From positions 1 through 48,700 of the forward strand of contig JBFWQW010000010.1 of assembly GCA_050249235.1 (NCBI GenBank): a stretch of DNA of 48,700 nt. The letters are read 5' to 3'. A program made the position numbers and the translations under genes. Below are positions 8,537 through 16,750 of the stretch, one piece after another (position 1 is the first letter of the stretch; every line of letters begins with the position of its first letter). Origin of the DNA: JAEKLB01 sp050249235. Lineage in GTDB: Bacteria > Actinomycetota > Acidimicrobiia > Acidimicrobiales > CADCSY01. The notes under the pieces are model-generated. The model saw nothing but the letters and a program-made list of their open reading frames with translations, was not told the origin of the DNA and ran no database searches.

Positions 8537-9831
8537 CACGGCGTCCGCAGGACGAGTTGGAGCGCCACCGCCGTCGTCGCCTGCGCGGCCAGCCACCGCC
8601 GGCGCCCGAGCGAGGGCAGCGCCGCGGTCGCGACCAGCACCCACGGCACCCACGGCAACCAGATCCGCTCGACCTCGCCCTTCGACAGCAGGGAGAGGTC
8701 GGCCAGGACGAGGCCCGCGACGGCGGCCCCGGCGACGAGCGCGACCGGCCCGCGGGCCCGGCGCAGGGCCGGGGCGGCGGCCGGGCCCAGGGCCACCGCG
8801 ACGGCGGCGAGGTTGAGCCACAGGAAGACGGCGGCCGGGCGGTCCGCGGCGATGCCGGCTTCGTAGGCCCGCCTGGTGGCGGCCAGGCCGGCGGACCACC
8901 AGAAGCCCGTCCCGATCCCGACGGCGGCCAGCGCGAGCAGGGTGCTCGCGCCGGTGACGACGAGGACGTCGATGCGGCGACGCCGGGCGGCCACGGCGAC
9001 CGCCACCGTGGCGAGGAGGACGAGGCCGTAGCTCGAAAGGAGGGCGACCGCCCACGCCAGCCCGGCCCCGACGGCCCAGCCCAGGCGGGCGCGGGAGGTG
9101 GCCGCGACCGTGGCGGCGACCGCCCAGGCGCCGACGCCGGTGTGGAAGGCGTCGCCGGACGTCGCCATCCAGACGGCGGCCGGCGCGAGGACGAGGTACG
9201 GCGCCGCCCGGCGGGCCGCATCCTCCCCGGCGACGTCCCTGACCGCCAGCAGGACGGCGGCCACCGCGCTGGCGCCGACGCCGACCACGAGGAGCGCGGC
9301 GAAGACGGGCGCGCCCAGGCCGATGGCGTCACCGAGCCAGAAGACCAGCACGAGCCCAGGCGGGTGTCCCTTCACGTGCGTCGGGAACGACGGCAACGCC
9401 TCGGTGAACGTCCGGAGGAACGCCCCGGGCTCGTTCACCGCCGCCACCCCGGCGAGGTAGTCGTGGCGGTTGGCGAGCGGCGACGTGAACCCGTGCCCGC
9501 CGACCGTCACCGCCAGCGAGGCGCTCCAGGTGAACGCGGCGGCCGGTGCGGCGAGCAGCAGCGCCTTCCAGCGCATCGAGGCCGCGAGCCGGGGACCGGT
9601 GCGGACGAGCGCGGCCGCGGCGGCCACGGGGAGGACCACACCGGCCCGCACGAGCAGCTGCCAGTGGCCGTGGAAGGGAGCCGCGTCCGTGCCCAGCTGC
9701 GGGTTCCGGGCGGCGAGCGCTCCGCCGCCGACGACGCCGGCCGTGACGAGGAGCGCCCAGCCGGCGACCGCCAGCCCGTCGCGGCCTGTGCCCGCGCCCG
9801 CCACGTCCCGATCGGCGAGCACGTCGGCCAC
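8533..9831 (-). CDS. Multi-pass membrane protein, GT-C-type glycosyltransferase-like
   Basis: A 432-residue protein with about 10-12 hydrophobic segments. The pattern FPTHVKGHPPGLVLVFWL in an early loop and KGEVERIWLPWVPW near the C-terminus resemble motifs of actinobacterial GT-C/mannosyltransferase-like membrane enzymes, which move sugars from polyprenyl-phosphate donors on the outer face of the membrane. No clear N-terminal DxD/ExD catalytic pair could be assigned, so the enzymatic call is tentative. I chose GTG at 9831 as start; longer frames run through the divergent promoter. It is the first gene of the operon with TCS 1 and the epimerase, and faces the divergent GT2 operon across 114 bp. 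Confidence 0.75.
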   Translation of the reverse strand: MADVLADRDVAGAGTGRDGLAVAGWALLVTAGVVGGGALAARNPQLGTDAAPFHGHWQLLVRAGVVLPVAAAAALVRTGPRLAASMRWKALLLAAPAAAFTWSASLAVTVGGHGFTSPLANRHDYLAGVAAVNEPGAFLRTFTEALPSFPTHVKGHPPGLVLVFWLGDAIGLGAPVFAALLVVGVGASAVAAVLLAVRDVAGEDAARRAAPYLVLAPAAVWMATSGDAFHTGVGAWAVAATVAATSRARLGWAVGAGLAWAVALLSSYGLVLLATVAVAVAARRRRIDVLVVTGASTLLALAAVGIGTGFWWSAGLAATRRAYEAGIAADRPAAVFLWLNLAAVAVALGPAAAPALRRARGPVALVAGAAVAGLVLADLSLLSKGEVERIWLPWVPWVLVATAALPSLGRRRWLAAQATTAVALQLVLRTPW

Positions 9832-9945
9832 GGGCAGGACCGTACCGAGGCGGGCCGGCCCACCGGCCGGCCGGCCGGCGTTGTTCCTCCTTTCGTAAGC
9901 GGCCCCCGGGCAACGGAGGAGGACCCCGTCGGTACGTTCGGCGCC

Positions 9946-10599
9946 GTGCCCGACGTCGTCCTCCCCGTGCTCGACGAAGCCGCCGCGCTGCCGTGGGTGC
10001 TCGCCAGGATGCCGCCCGGCTACCGGGCGATCGTGGTGGACAACGGCTCCACCGACGCCTCCGCCGACGTCGCCCGCACCTGCGGCGCGCTCGTCGTCGC
10101 CGAGGCCCGGCGGGGCTTCGGGGCCGCCTGCGACACCGGGCTGCGCGCCGCCACGGCCGACGTCGTCTGCTTCATGGACGCCGACGGCTCGCTGGACCCT
10201 CGCGACCTGCCGGCGGTGGCCGACCCGGTGTCGAGCGGCGCCGCCGACCTCGTCCTCGGGGCCCGTCACGCCGCCCGGGGCGCCTGGCCGGCCCATGCCC
10301 GACTCGCCAACCGGGTCCTGGCCAGGCGTCTGGGCCGGACGTCCGGTGCCCGCCTCACCGACCTCGGCCCGATGCGCGCCGCCCGGCGCGACGCCCTCCT
10401 CGGCCTCGAGATCGAGGACCGTCGCTTCGGCTGGCCGCTCGAGATGGTCGTCCGCGGGGCCGGCGCGGGCTGGGTCGTGCGGGAGGTCGGCGTGCCCTAC
10501 CGCGCCCGACTGGGGGGCCGCTCCAAGGTCACCGGAACGGTCCGGGGGACCCTCCGGGCCGTCCACGACATGCGGGGGGTGCTGCGCCGGTGCACCTGA
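9946..10599 (+). CDS. Glycosyltransferase family 2 (GT-A fold)
   Basis: A 217-residue soluble GT2 glycosyltransferase. The N-terminal nucleotide-binding half is clear: VVLPVLDEAAALPWVL, then VVDNGSTDASADVA, and the metal-binding DxD in FMDADGSLDP (Asp78-Asp80). The C-terminal acceptor half includes the RRFGWPLEMVVR and PYRARLGGRSKVTG segments typical of dolichyl-phosphate-sugar synthase-like members. It is short for the family and has no membrane anchor. Start is GTG at 9946, the only in-frame option before a stretch without starts; the GGAGGAGG upstream is 24 bp away, so translation may rely on little Shine-Dalgarno pairing. It is the first gene of a five-gene operon, and its end overlaps the next gene by 10 bp. 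Confidence 0.9.
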   Translation: MPDVVLPVLDEAAALPWVLARMPPGYRAIVVDNGSTDASADVARTCGALVVAEARRGFGAACDTGLRAATADVVCFMDADGSLDPRDLPAVADPVSSGAADLVLGARHAARGAWPAHARLANRVLARRLGRTSGARLTDLGPMRAARRDALLGLEIEDRRFGWPLEMVVRGAGAGWVVREVGVPYRARLGGRSKVTGTVRGTLRAVHDMRGVLRRCT

Positions 10600-11303
10600 C
10601 GGTGGTGGCCAAGGCCCCGGTCCCCGGCCGCGTGAAGACCCGGCTGGTCCCCCCGTACTCGCCGGCAGAGGCGGCCGCGCTGGCGGAAGCGGCGCTGGCG
10701 GACACACTGGCGCGGGCGCGGGCGAGCCGCGCCGACGAGGTCGTCGTCGCTCTCGACGGCGCCCCCGGGGACTGGCTGCCGCCGGGCTGCACCGTCGTCC
10801 CGCAGGGCGCCGGGACGCTCGGTCAGCGCCTGGCCGCGGCCTGGCGGGCGGCCGGTGGGCCGGGCCTGCAGATCGGGATGGACACGCCCCAGGTGGCCAC
10901 GTCGGACCTCGATGCTGCGCTGGCGGCGTTGGACGACCACGACGCCGCGCTCGGCCTGGCGGAGGACGGTGGGTGGTGGGCGATCGGGCTCCGATGCCCT
11001 GACGACCGGGTGTTCGAAGGGATCGAGACGAGCCGCGCCGACACGGGGCGGCGCCAGGCGGAGCGGCTGGCGTCCCTCGGCCTCCGGGTGGCGCCGCTGC
11101 CCGTGCTGCGCGACGTCGACGTGGCCGCCGACGTCGACGCCGTCGCCGCGCTCGCCCCCGGCAGCCGCTTCGCCCTGACCGCCCGGGCCCTGTCCCCTGG
11201 ATCCCTGACGTCCCGAGCCCTGACGTCCCGGGCCCTGAACGCCGGAGCCCTGCGCTCCCGAGCCGCGGCCGGGGCCGCCCGGGCCGTGGACGCACCGGGG
11301 TGA
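10590..11303 (+). CDS. TIGR04282/DUF2064 glycosyltransferase-like protein with repeat tail
   Basis: A 237-residue protein of the DUF2064 family, often annotated as arsenosugar biosynthesis glycosyltransferase (TIGR04282). The start VVAKAPVPGRVKTRL is the nucleotide-sugar-binding loop of this GT-A-like family; further anchors are LGQRLAAAW, the metal-site-like IGMDTPQV, LGLAEDGGWWAIGL and an ADTG near residue 150. The family hallmark usually reads GSDxP; here it is GMDTP. The family name should not be taken as proof of arsenic chemistry. The last 40 or so residues are a pentapeptide repeat from six 15-bp units and probably disordered. GTG at 10590 lies inside the end of the GT2 gene; the stop overlaps the methyltransferase start (GTGA). 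Confidence 0.85.
   Translation: MHLTVVAKAPVPGRVKTRLVPPYSPAEAAALAEAALADTLARARASRADEVVVALDGAPGDWLPPGCTVVPQGAGTLGQRLAAAWRAAGGPGLQIGMDTPQVATSDLDAALAALDDHDAALGLAEDGGWWAIGLRCPDDRVFEGIETSRADTGRRQAERLASLGLRVAPLPVLRDVDVAADVDAVAALAPGSRFALTARALSPGSLTSRALTSRALNAGALRSRAAAGAARAVDAPG
11172..11261 (+). repeat. Six imperfect 15-bp tandem repeats within the TIGR04282 gene
   Basis: Six consecutive 15-bp units begin at 11172, 11187, 11202, 11217, 11232 and 11247; the clearest is GCCCTGACGTCCCGG. They are in frame and encode ALTAR, ALSPG, SLTSR, ALTSR, ALNAG and ALRSR. The tail follows the catalytic domain and is rich in Ala, Leu, Ser and Arg. Because the unit is a multiple of three, copy-number change would not break the frame. 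Confidence 0.9.
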
Positions 11304-11887
11304 CCGCGACGTGCCTGCGGGCCGACGACGGGACGGTGGTGCCGCTCGACCTCGACCGGTGGCACGACCGGCCCGCACCGGAGGAGCTGGCCCTCCTCGA
11401 GCGGGCCGGTGCGCCCGTGATCGATCTCGGGTGCGGGCCGGGCCGGCACCTCGTCGCCCTCGGCGAGCGGGGGGTGCCGGCGATGGGCGTCGACGCCGCG
11501 CCCGCGGCGGTCGCCACCGCCCGCTCGAGCGGCGCGCTGGTCCTCGAGCGGTCGGTGTTCGACCGGATCCCCGGGTCCCGTCGGTGGGGGACCGTGCTCC
11601 TGCTCGACGGCAACATCGGCATCGGGGGCGATCCCGAAGCGCTGCTCCGGCGGGCTGCGGCCCTCCTCCGCCCGGGCGGGACCGTGCTCGTCGAGGTCGG
11701 GCGGCCGGGCTCGCCCAGCCGCACCCTCCACGTCACGATGGAGCGGGGAGCGGTGCGGAGCCCCCGCTTCCCCTGGGCCGTCGTGGGCGCCGACTCGCTG
11801 CCCCCTCTGGCCAGCGCCGCCGGCCTCGCGGTGACCGAGCTCTGGCAGGGAGGTGAGCGGTGGTTCTCACAGCTCACGACCGCCTGA
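11300..11887 (+). CDS. Class I SAM-dependent methyltransferase
   Basis: A 195-residue Rossmann-fold methyltransferase. Motif I VIDLGCGPGRHL is near residues 40-51, the acidic end of strand 2 is in GVDAAPAAV, motif II is VLLLDGNIGIGGD, and motif III is LLRPGGTVLVEVG. It ends with an AAGLAVTELWQGGERWF segment. It does not carry the extra conserved cysteines of the arsenite methyltransferase ArsM, so the target is unknown. Start GTG at 11300 overlaps the TIGR04282 stop (GTGA); its 3' end overlaps the oxidoreductase by 28 bp, all signs of tight translational coupling. Confidence 0.9.
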   Translation: MTATCLRADDGTVVPLDLDRWHDRPAPEELALLERAGAPVIDLGCGPGRHLVALGERGVPAMGVDAAPAAVATARSSGALVLERSVFDRIPGSRRWGTVLLLDGNIGIGGDPEALLRRAAALLRPGGTVLVEVGRPGSPSRTLHVTMERGAVRSPRFPWAVVGADSLPPLASAAGLAVTELWQGGERWFSQLTTA

Positions 11888-13026
11888 GCCGGGGCAGCGC
11901 CCGGCTCGCCCGCTCGTTCCGCAGCCCCCTCCACGACGAGCGCACCGCCGCCGTGCTCGGCATCGCCCTGGGGGTGGCGTTCTCGGTGTGCTTCCTGACC
12001 GGTCTCGTGTCGCATGCCCTCCAGCAGCCCGGCGGGTGGTGGGCCTGGCCCACCCGGCCGATCTGGCTCTACCGGGTCACCCAGGGCCTGCACGTCGCCA
12101 CGGGCCTGGCCAGCGTGCCCCTGCTGCTCGCCAAGCTGTGGACCGTCTACCCCCACCTCTGGGCGTTCCCGCCGGCCCGCAGCATCGGGCACAGGTTGGA
12201 GCGGCTCGCCCTCCTCCCGCTCGTGGGCGGCTCACTGTTCATGCTCGTCACCGGCGTCCAGAACATCGCCCGCTGGTACGTCTGGCCCTTCAACTTCACC
12301 GCCGCGCACCACGCCGTCGCCTGGATCACGATGGGCGGGCTCGCCGTGCACGTCGGCGCCAAGCTCCACGTCACCCGTCGCGCTCTCGGCGGCGAGGCGC
12401 TCCCGTCGGGCCCGCCGGACGCTCCCGGCGGGCTCTCCCGGCGGGGGTTCCTCGGGGCCGTCGCCGGGGCCGGCGCGACCATCACGGTCGCCACGGTCGG
12501 CCAGACGGTCCGGCCGCTCCGGGGGATCTCGGTCCTCGCGCCCCGCGACCCCGCGGTCGGCCCCCAGGGCCTCCCGGTCAACAAGACCGCCGCCGCCGCC
12601 CGGGTGGCCGAGTCGATCCACGACCCCGCCTACCGCCTCGTCGTCGACGGGCGGGTCGCCGAGCCGCACGCCTTCACGCTCGCCGAGCTGCGGGCCCTGC
12701 CCCAGCGCGAGGTCCGGCTGCCGATCACCTGCGTCGAGGGCTGGAGCGCCACCGGCCGGTGGCGGGGCATCCCGGTCGCCGATCTCCTGCGCCTCGTCGG
12801 CGCCCCGCCCGGCGCCACGGTCCGGGTGACGTCGTTGCAGGAGCGCAGCCGCTACCGCGTCTCGTCGCTGAACGGGCGCCAGGCCGCCGACCGCGACGCG
12901 CTCCTCGCCCTGGAGCTCAACGGCGAGCCGCTCCACCCCGATCACGGCTTCCCTGTCCGTCTCATCGCCCCCAACCGGCCGGGCGTGCTGCAGACCAAGT
13001 GGCTGTCGCGGGTGGAGGTGCGGTGA
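11860..13026 (+). CDS. Membrane-anchored molybdopterin oxidoreductase with internal Tat signal
   Basis: A 388-residue fusion. Residues 1-185 contain about four membrane helices with His residues (RVTQGLHVATG, AAHHAVAWITMGGLAVHVGAK, shown as short anchors) like a cytochrome b561-type heme domain. A twin-arginine motif LSRRGFLGAVAGAG around residues 190-205 starts a fifth helix. The C-terminal domain (about 230-388) is sulfite-oxidase-like, with the molybdenum-ligating Cys291 in PITCVEGWS and SRYRVSSLNG downstream. The layout means four helices inserted by Sec and the folded cofactor domain exported by Tat through an internal signal. Start GTG at 11860 has GGGAGGTGAG upstream. It should transfer electrons between the b-type domain and an unknown exported substrate. 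Confidence 0.88.
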   Translation: MVLTAHDRLSRGSARLARSFRSPLHDERTAAVLGIALGVAFSVCFLTGLVSHALQQPGGWWAWPTRPIWLYRVTQGLHVATGLASVPLLLAKLWTVYPHLWAFPPARSIGHRLERLALLPLVGGSLFMLVTGVQNIARWYVWPFNFTAAHHAVAWITMGGLAVHVGAKLHVTRRALGGEALPSGPPDAPGGLSRRGFLGAVAGAGATITVATVGQTVRPLRGISVLAPRDPAVGPQGLPVNKTAAAARVAESIHDPAYRLVVDGRVAEPHAFTLAELRALPQREVRLPITCVEGWSATGRWRGIPVADLLRLVGAPPGATVRVTSLQERSRYRVSSLNGRQAADRDALLALELNGEPLHPDHGFPVRLIAPNRPGVLQTKWLSRVEVR

Positions 13027-13472
13027 GGACCGGGACGGAGCCCCGCTGGCCGGTCGCCGCCGGGGTGGCCGTCGGTGCCGCACTCGCGGTCGTCGGGGTC
13101 CGTTCCCTGCTCGCCGAGCCGGGTGACACCAAGCCGGCCGCGACCGCGCTCTGGGTCGTCGGCCTCGCCGTCGCCCACGACCTGGTGCTCGCCCCCCTGG
13201 TCATGGGGGTCGGCGTGGCGGTGAAGCGGTTCGCACCCGCCTGGCTGCGCCCCTGGCTGGGCGCCGGGCTCATCGTCTCGGGTGCGGTCGGCCTGGTCGC
13301 GTGGCCACTGGTGCGTGGCTACGGGCGCTCCGCGGGGAACCCGTCGATCCTGCCGAGGGACTACACGACCGGGACGGTGGTCGTCCTGGTCGCCGTCTGG
13401 GGCGCCATCGGGCTGGGGCTGCTCGCCGGCCGGATCCGGCACCGGCCCGGAAGGCGACGCGCCCGGTCCTGA
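13023..13472 (+). CDS. Small four-helix membrane protein, unknown function
   Basis: A 149-residue protein with about four hydrophobic helices (VAAGVAVGAALAVVGVRSLL, ALWVVGLAVAHDLVLAPLVM, LGAGLIVSGAVGLVAWPL, VVVLVAVWGAIGLGLL) and a basic C-terminus. GTG at 13023 overlaps the oxidoreductase stop as GTGA, so it is translated together with it and is probably its partner or an assembly factor. It has no motif that I recognise. It is the last gene of the operon starting at 9946. About 100 bp then separate it from the convergent GH15 gene; that gap holds only a weak 5-bp stem with a 3-nt loop at 13519-13531. Confidence 0.8.
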   Translation: MRTGTEPRWPVAAGVAVGAALAVVGVRSLLAEPGDTKPAATALWVVGLAVAHDLVLAPLVMGVGVAVKRFAPAWLRPWLGAGLIVSGAVGLVAWPLVRGYGRSAGNPSILPRDYTTGTVVVLVAVWGAIGLGLLAGRIRHRPGRRRARS

Positions 13473-13572
13473 GCCCGGGCGTCCCGGTGGTGCTCGCGTG
13501 CGCCAACGCCGACCGACACCGCCATGGGCGGCTCGCGGGGGGCCGGGGCACCCACCCACGTCATCATCACGG

Positions 13573-15396
13573 TCACCCGCCGTCGGACCGGTACCGGGCC
13601 GGGCCGGTGACGCCGCCGAGCAGGTTGTGGGCGGTGTTGACGAGCGCCACGTGGGTGAAGGCCTGCGGGAAGTTGCCGACCAGGCGCCCCCGTGCCGTGT
13701 CGTAGGCCTCGGACAGCAGCCCGACGTCGTTGGCGAGCCGGCAGAGCCGGTCGAAGAGCGCCCGCCCCTCCTGCAGGCGACCCTGCAGGATCAGGTTGTC
13801 CGCGAGCCAGAAGCTGCAGGGGAGGAAGGCGCCCTCGTCGCCCGAGAGGCCGTCGACCACGCCGATGCTGTCGTTCCCGTACCGGCGCAGGAGCCCGCCC
13901 TCGCAGAGCTCGCGCTCGATGGCCGACACGGTCCCGACCATCCGGGCATCGCCGGCGGGGAGGAAGCCGACGAGGGGGAGCATCAGGAGGCTGGCGTCGA
14001 GGCGAGCGTCCCCGTAGCTCTGGGTGAAGGTCGTCCGGTCGGCGTCGTAGCCCTCGGTGCACACCTCGTCGTGGATGTCGCGGCGGAGGCGACGCCACCG
14101 GTCGACGGGACCGGGGAGTCCGAACTGCTCGACGGCGTGCACGGCGCGATCGGCGGCCACCCAGGCCATGACCTTGGAGTGGGTGAACTGCCGCCTGGGG
14201 CCACGGACCTCCCAGATGCCCTCGTCGGGCTCCTGCCAGCTCCCCTCGAGGAAGTCCATGAGGGTTCGCTGCAACGCCCACGCGTCGGGATCGTCGCCCA
14301 CCCCTCCCCGCCGGGCCTGGTGCAGGCAGTCCATCACCTCGCCGTAGACGTCGAGCTGGAGCTGGCCGCTGGCGGCGTTGCCGATCCTCACCGGCCGGGA
14401 TCCCTCGTAGCCGGCGAGCCAGGGGATCGCGAGCTCGGGCAGGCGGCGCTCGCCGGCCGCCCCGTACATGATCTGCAGCTGCTCGGGCGCACCGGCCGCG
14501 GCCCGCAGCAGCCAGTCCCGCCAGGACGCGGCCTCGGCGCGGTAGCCCCCCAGCATGAGGGCGTACAGGCTGAACGTCGCGTCGCGGAGCCAGCAGAAGC
14601 GGTAGTCCCAGTTGCGTGCTCCGCCGAGGTCCTCGGGCAGCGACGTGGTCGGCGCGGCCACCAGGCCGCCGGTCGGGCCGTAGGTGAGCGCCTTGAGCGT
14701 GATGAGCGACCGCAGCACCATCGGACGGTCGGGCCCGCTCGTGGTGCAGTGCGCAGACCACTCCTCCCACCAGGTGATGGTCTGGGCCATGGCCTCCAGC
14801 GCGTCCACCGGGGGCGGCGGGGCCTCGTGCGACGGGTGCCAGGTGAGCACGAAGGGGACGACGTCACCGCGACCCACCTCGAACTCGGCGACGGTGGAGG
14901 ACGCCTCGCCCCGGGTCTCCACGGGTGTCCGGAGCTCGACGGCGTCGGGACCCGCCACCGCCCGCAGGGCGTCGCCCACCCGCCGGACCCAGGGCACGGA
15001 TGCGCCGTAGTCGAACCTGAGCACGAGGTCCATCCGCATGGCCACCCGTCCCGAGACACCCCGGACGACGCGGACCACGTCGGGCGCCACGCCCCGCACG
15101 GGCATGAAGTCGGTGAGGAGCACGGTCCCCGAGCTCGTCGAGAACGTGGTCTCGAGGACCAGCGTGTCGCCGACGTAGCGCCGGGTCGCGTCGGCCCGCC
15201 CGCCGGCCGGGCCGATGCGCCACGTGCCGTTCGTCCGGTCGCCGAGCAGCGCCGCGAAGCAGGCGCCGGAGTCGAACCTCGGCAGGCACAGCCAGTCGAT
15301 CGAGCCGTCCCGGCCGACGAGCGCGGCCGACTGGGTGTCGCCGATGAGGGCGTAGTCCTCGATCTTCAAGGGAGCAGGGGGGTCGTCGACGACCAC
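13573..15396 (-). CDS. Glycoside hydrolase family 15 protein (glucoamylase/trehalase type)
   Basis: A 607-residue GH15 enzyme with the actinobacterial trehalase-like architecture: an N-terminal beta-sandwich (residues 1-230, starting IEDYALIGDTQSAALVGRDG as the usual opening) and a C-terminal alpha/alpha-barrel. The barrel has RNWDYRFCWLRDATF, then EPDEGIWEVRG, which carries the general acid Glu, and SGDEGAFLPCSFW, which carries the catalytic base Glu. It has no signal peptide, so it probably acts in the cytosol on alpha-glucosides such as trehalose or short glucans. GTG at 15396 is 16 bp downstream of the L,D-transpeptidase gene on the same strand, suggesting co-transcription. Confidence 0.93.
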   Translation of the reverse strand: MVVDDPPAPLKIEDYALIGDTQSAALVGRDGSIDWLCLPRFDSGACFAALLGDRTNGTWRIGPAGGRADATRRYVGDTLVLETTFSTSSGTVLLTDFMPVRGVAPDVVRVVRGVSGRVAMRMDLVLRFDYGASVPWVRRVGDALRAVAGPDAVELRTPVETRGEASSTVAEFEVGRGDVVPFVLTWHPSHEAPPPPVDALEAMAQTITWWEEWSAHCTTSGPDRPMVLRSLITLKALTYGPTGGLVAAPTTSLPEDLGGARNWDYRFCWLRDATFSLYALMLGGYRAEAASWRDWLLRAAAGAPEQLQIMYGAAGERRLPELAIPWLAGYEGSRPVRIGNAASGQLQLDVYGEVMDCLHQARRGGVGDDPDAWALQRTLMDFLEGSWQEPDEGIWEVRGPRRQFTHSKVMAWVAADRAVHAVEQFGLPGPVDRWRRLRRDIHDEVCTEGYDADRTTFTQSYGDARLDASLLMLPLVGFLPAGDARMVGTVSAIERELCEGGLLRRYGNDSIGVVDGLSGDEGAFLPCSFWLADNLILQGRLQEGRALFDRLCRLANDVGLLSEAYDTARGRLVGNFPQAFTHVALVNTAHNLLGGVTGPARYRSDGG

Positions 15397-15412
15397 CCCG
15401 GGGCGGCTGCGG

Positions 15413-16750
15413 TCACGTTCGTGGCGAGGTGCCGTAGACCCACACCTCGGAGCCGATCGGGGCGAGGTCTTCGTCCCAGATGAAGTCGATGGCGGCGTTG
15501 GTCACGCGGACGCATCCGTGCGACGCGGGATGGGCCGGCACCGAGGCGTAGCCGTGCAGGGCGATGCCGTCGGGATGGAAGTAGCGGGGGCGGTAGAGCC
15601 GTCCGAGGTTTCCGACCCTGACGCCGTCGATCGCGCTGGAGATGGTCCAGACACCGGGCGGCGTGTCGGCGAGGTACGTCTCTCCCTTGAACACGTAGGG
15701 CTGCTCGGTGCCGGTGGACGTGTTGAAGACCCAGAGGGCTCGCCCGTCCCGCACGACCATCACGAGCTGGCGGGTCTTGTCCACCTCGATCAGGTCGCCG
15801 CTCGTGCTGGCGGGCCTCGGGCGACCCGCTGTGGTGAGGGCGACCTGGGTCCCGGCTCGGGCGACGCCGTCAGGCGGGAGGCCCTCGTGCTTCTGGAACG
15901 CGATGAGCGCCTGCTCGGTCAACGTGCCGAACACGCCGTCGACGGGCCCGAGCCAGTAGCCCAGCTCGGTCAGGCGGCGTTGCAGCGCCTCGACGGCGGG
16001 GCCTTCGTCCTCGACCCGGCTCTCGACCACGCCGCCGTGGGCGAGCCAGTAGCCGTCGGCCCGTGACGCGACGGCGACGGTCGTGCCCCTGACCGCGAAC
16101 GCCGGGGGTTCGGCCGCGCTACCGAGGTCGTCGACGCCGAAGGCGTGGACCAGGCCGCCGCGCTCGGCCAACCAGTACCCGTCGCCGTCCGGGCTGGCGG
16201 CCATGCCGACGACGGGGGTGTCCGGTGCGCCTTCCTCCGTGGGGGCCCCGCGATAGATGGCGGTGCCGTGGGCGAAGACGCCTCCGTCGGCGGCGACGAG
16301 CCAGTAGCCGCCGCCGTCGGGGGTGGCGGCGATCCCGACGATGGGTTGGTTGAGGTGGAGGTTGCCGAGGCTGCCGTGGAAGGCGGCGGTGCCGTAGGCG
16401 AAGACGCCTCCGTCGGCGGCGACGAGCCAGTAGCCGCCCCCGTCGGGGGTGGCGGCGATCCCGACGATCGCCGCGGCCAGGGGTTGGCCGGCCGGTGAGC
16501 CGAAGTCGGTCGCGGCCCCGTAGGCGGTGACCGAGTTCGGCGCAGCCGGATCCGTCGCCAGCCTCGTGGTGGTCGCTCCGCCGGCGGGCCCCGGGTGCAG
16601 CCAGGTGACGACAAGCATGGCCGCCACACCGCCGAGCAGCAGGCACCGCTTCCTCCCCCGGTTCCTCACCAGGCCGGGTCGCGGGCCGTGCTCGGAGGGC
16701 GGTGATCCGCGCCTGGGCGGCCCGCCGGAGGGACGGTGGGGTCGTCGCAT
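15413..16750 (-). CDS. L,D-transpeptidase with propeller-like repeats and peptidoglycan-binding domain
   Basis: A 445-residue exported cell-wall enzyme. An Arg-rich N-terminus precedes one hydrophobic helix (LLLGGVAAMLVVTWL), a signal/anchor. Then come repeats built on IVGIAATPDGGGYWLVAADG (two nearly identical copies and two diverged ones, about residues 90-210), a peptidoglycan_binding_1 domain (ALQRRLTELGYWLGPVDGVF and after), and a YkuD catalytic domain with HGYASVPAHPASHGCVRVT, whose nucleophile is Cys413. It should make 3-3 crosslinks in peptidoglycan. I chose ATG 16750; the frame extends upstream to 16822 without a better start. The repeats are commonly seen in Acidimicrobiia wall proteins, by my recollection. 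Confidence 0.93.
   Translation of the reverse strand: MRRPHRPSGGPPRRGSPPSEHGPRPGLVRNRGRKRCLLLGGVAAMLVVTWLHPGPAGGATTTRLATDPAAPNSVTAYGAATDFGSPAGQPLAAAIVGIAATPDGGGYWLVAADGGVFAYGTAAFHGSLGNLHLNQPIVGIAATPDGGGYWLVAADGGVFAHGTAIYRGAPTEEGAPDTPVVGMAASPDGDGYWLAERGGLVHAFGVDDLGSAAEPPAFAVRGTTVAVASRADGYWLAHGGVVESRVEDEGPAVEALQRRLTELGYWLGPVDGVFGTLTEQALIAFQKHEGLPPDGVARAGTQVALTTAGRPRPASTSGDLIEVDKTRQLVMVVRDGRALWVFNTSTGTEQPYVFKGETYLADTPPGVWTISSAIDGVRVGNLGRLYRPRYFHPDGIALHGYASVPAHPASHGCVRVTNAAIDFIWDEDLAPIGSEVWVYGTSPRT
16259..16468 (-). repeat. 126-bp tandem duplication in the L,D-transpeptidase repeat region
   Basis: The 84 bp at 16259-16342 recur at 16385-16468 with only a few mismatches, an offset of exactly 126 bp (42 codons). 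Each copy encodes the GIAATPDGGGYWLVAADGG segment. Identity at synonymous positions points to recent duplication or gene conversion rather than selection on the protein alone. Confidence 0.85.

Noticed and set aside
10590..11887. Arsenosugar pathway, suggested by the TIGR04282 family name and a nearby ArsR-ArsC gene
   Set aside because: The methyltransferase lacks ArsM cysteines, no radical-SAM ArsS is present, and the ArsR-ArsC gene is 8 kb away with unrelated genes between.
8533..12192. A 1219-residue minus-strand frame
   Set aside because: Only the last 432 residues look like protein. The rest is an Arg/Pro/Gly-rich shadow of the plus-strand GT2-methyltransferase operon.
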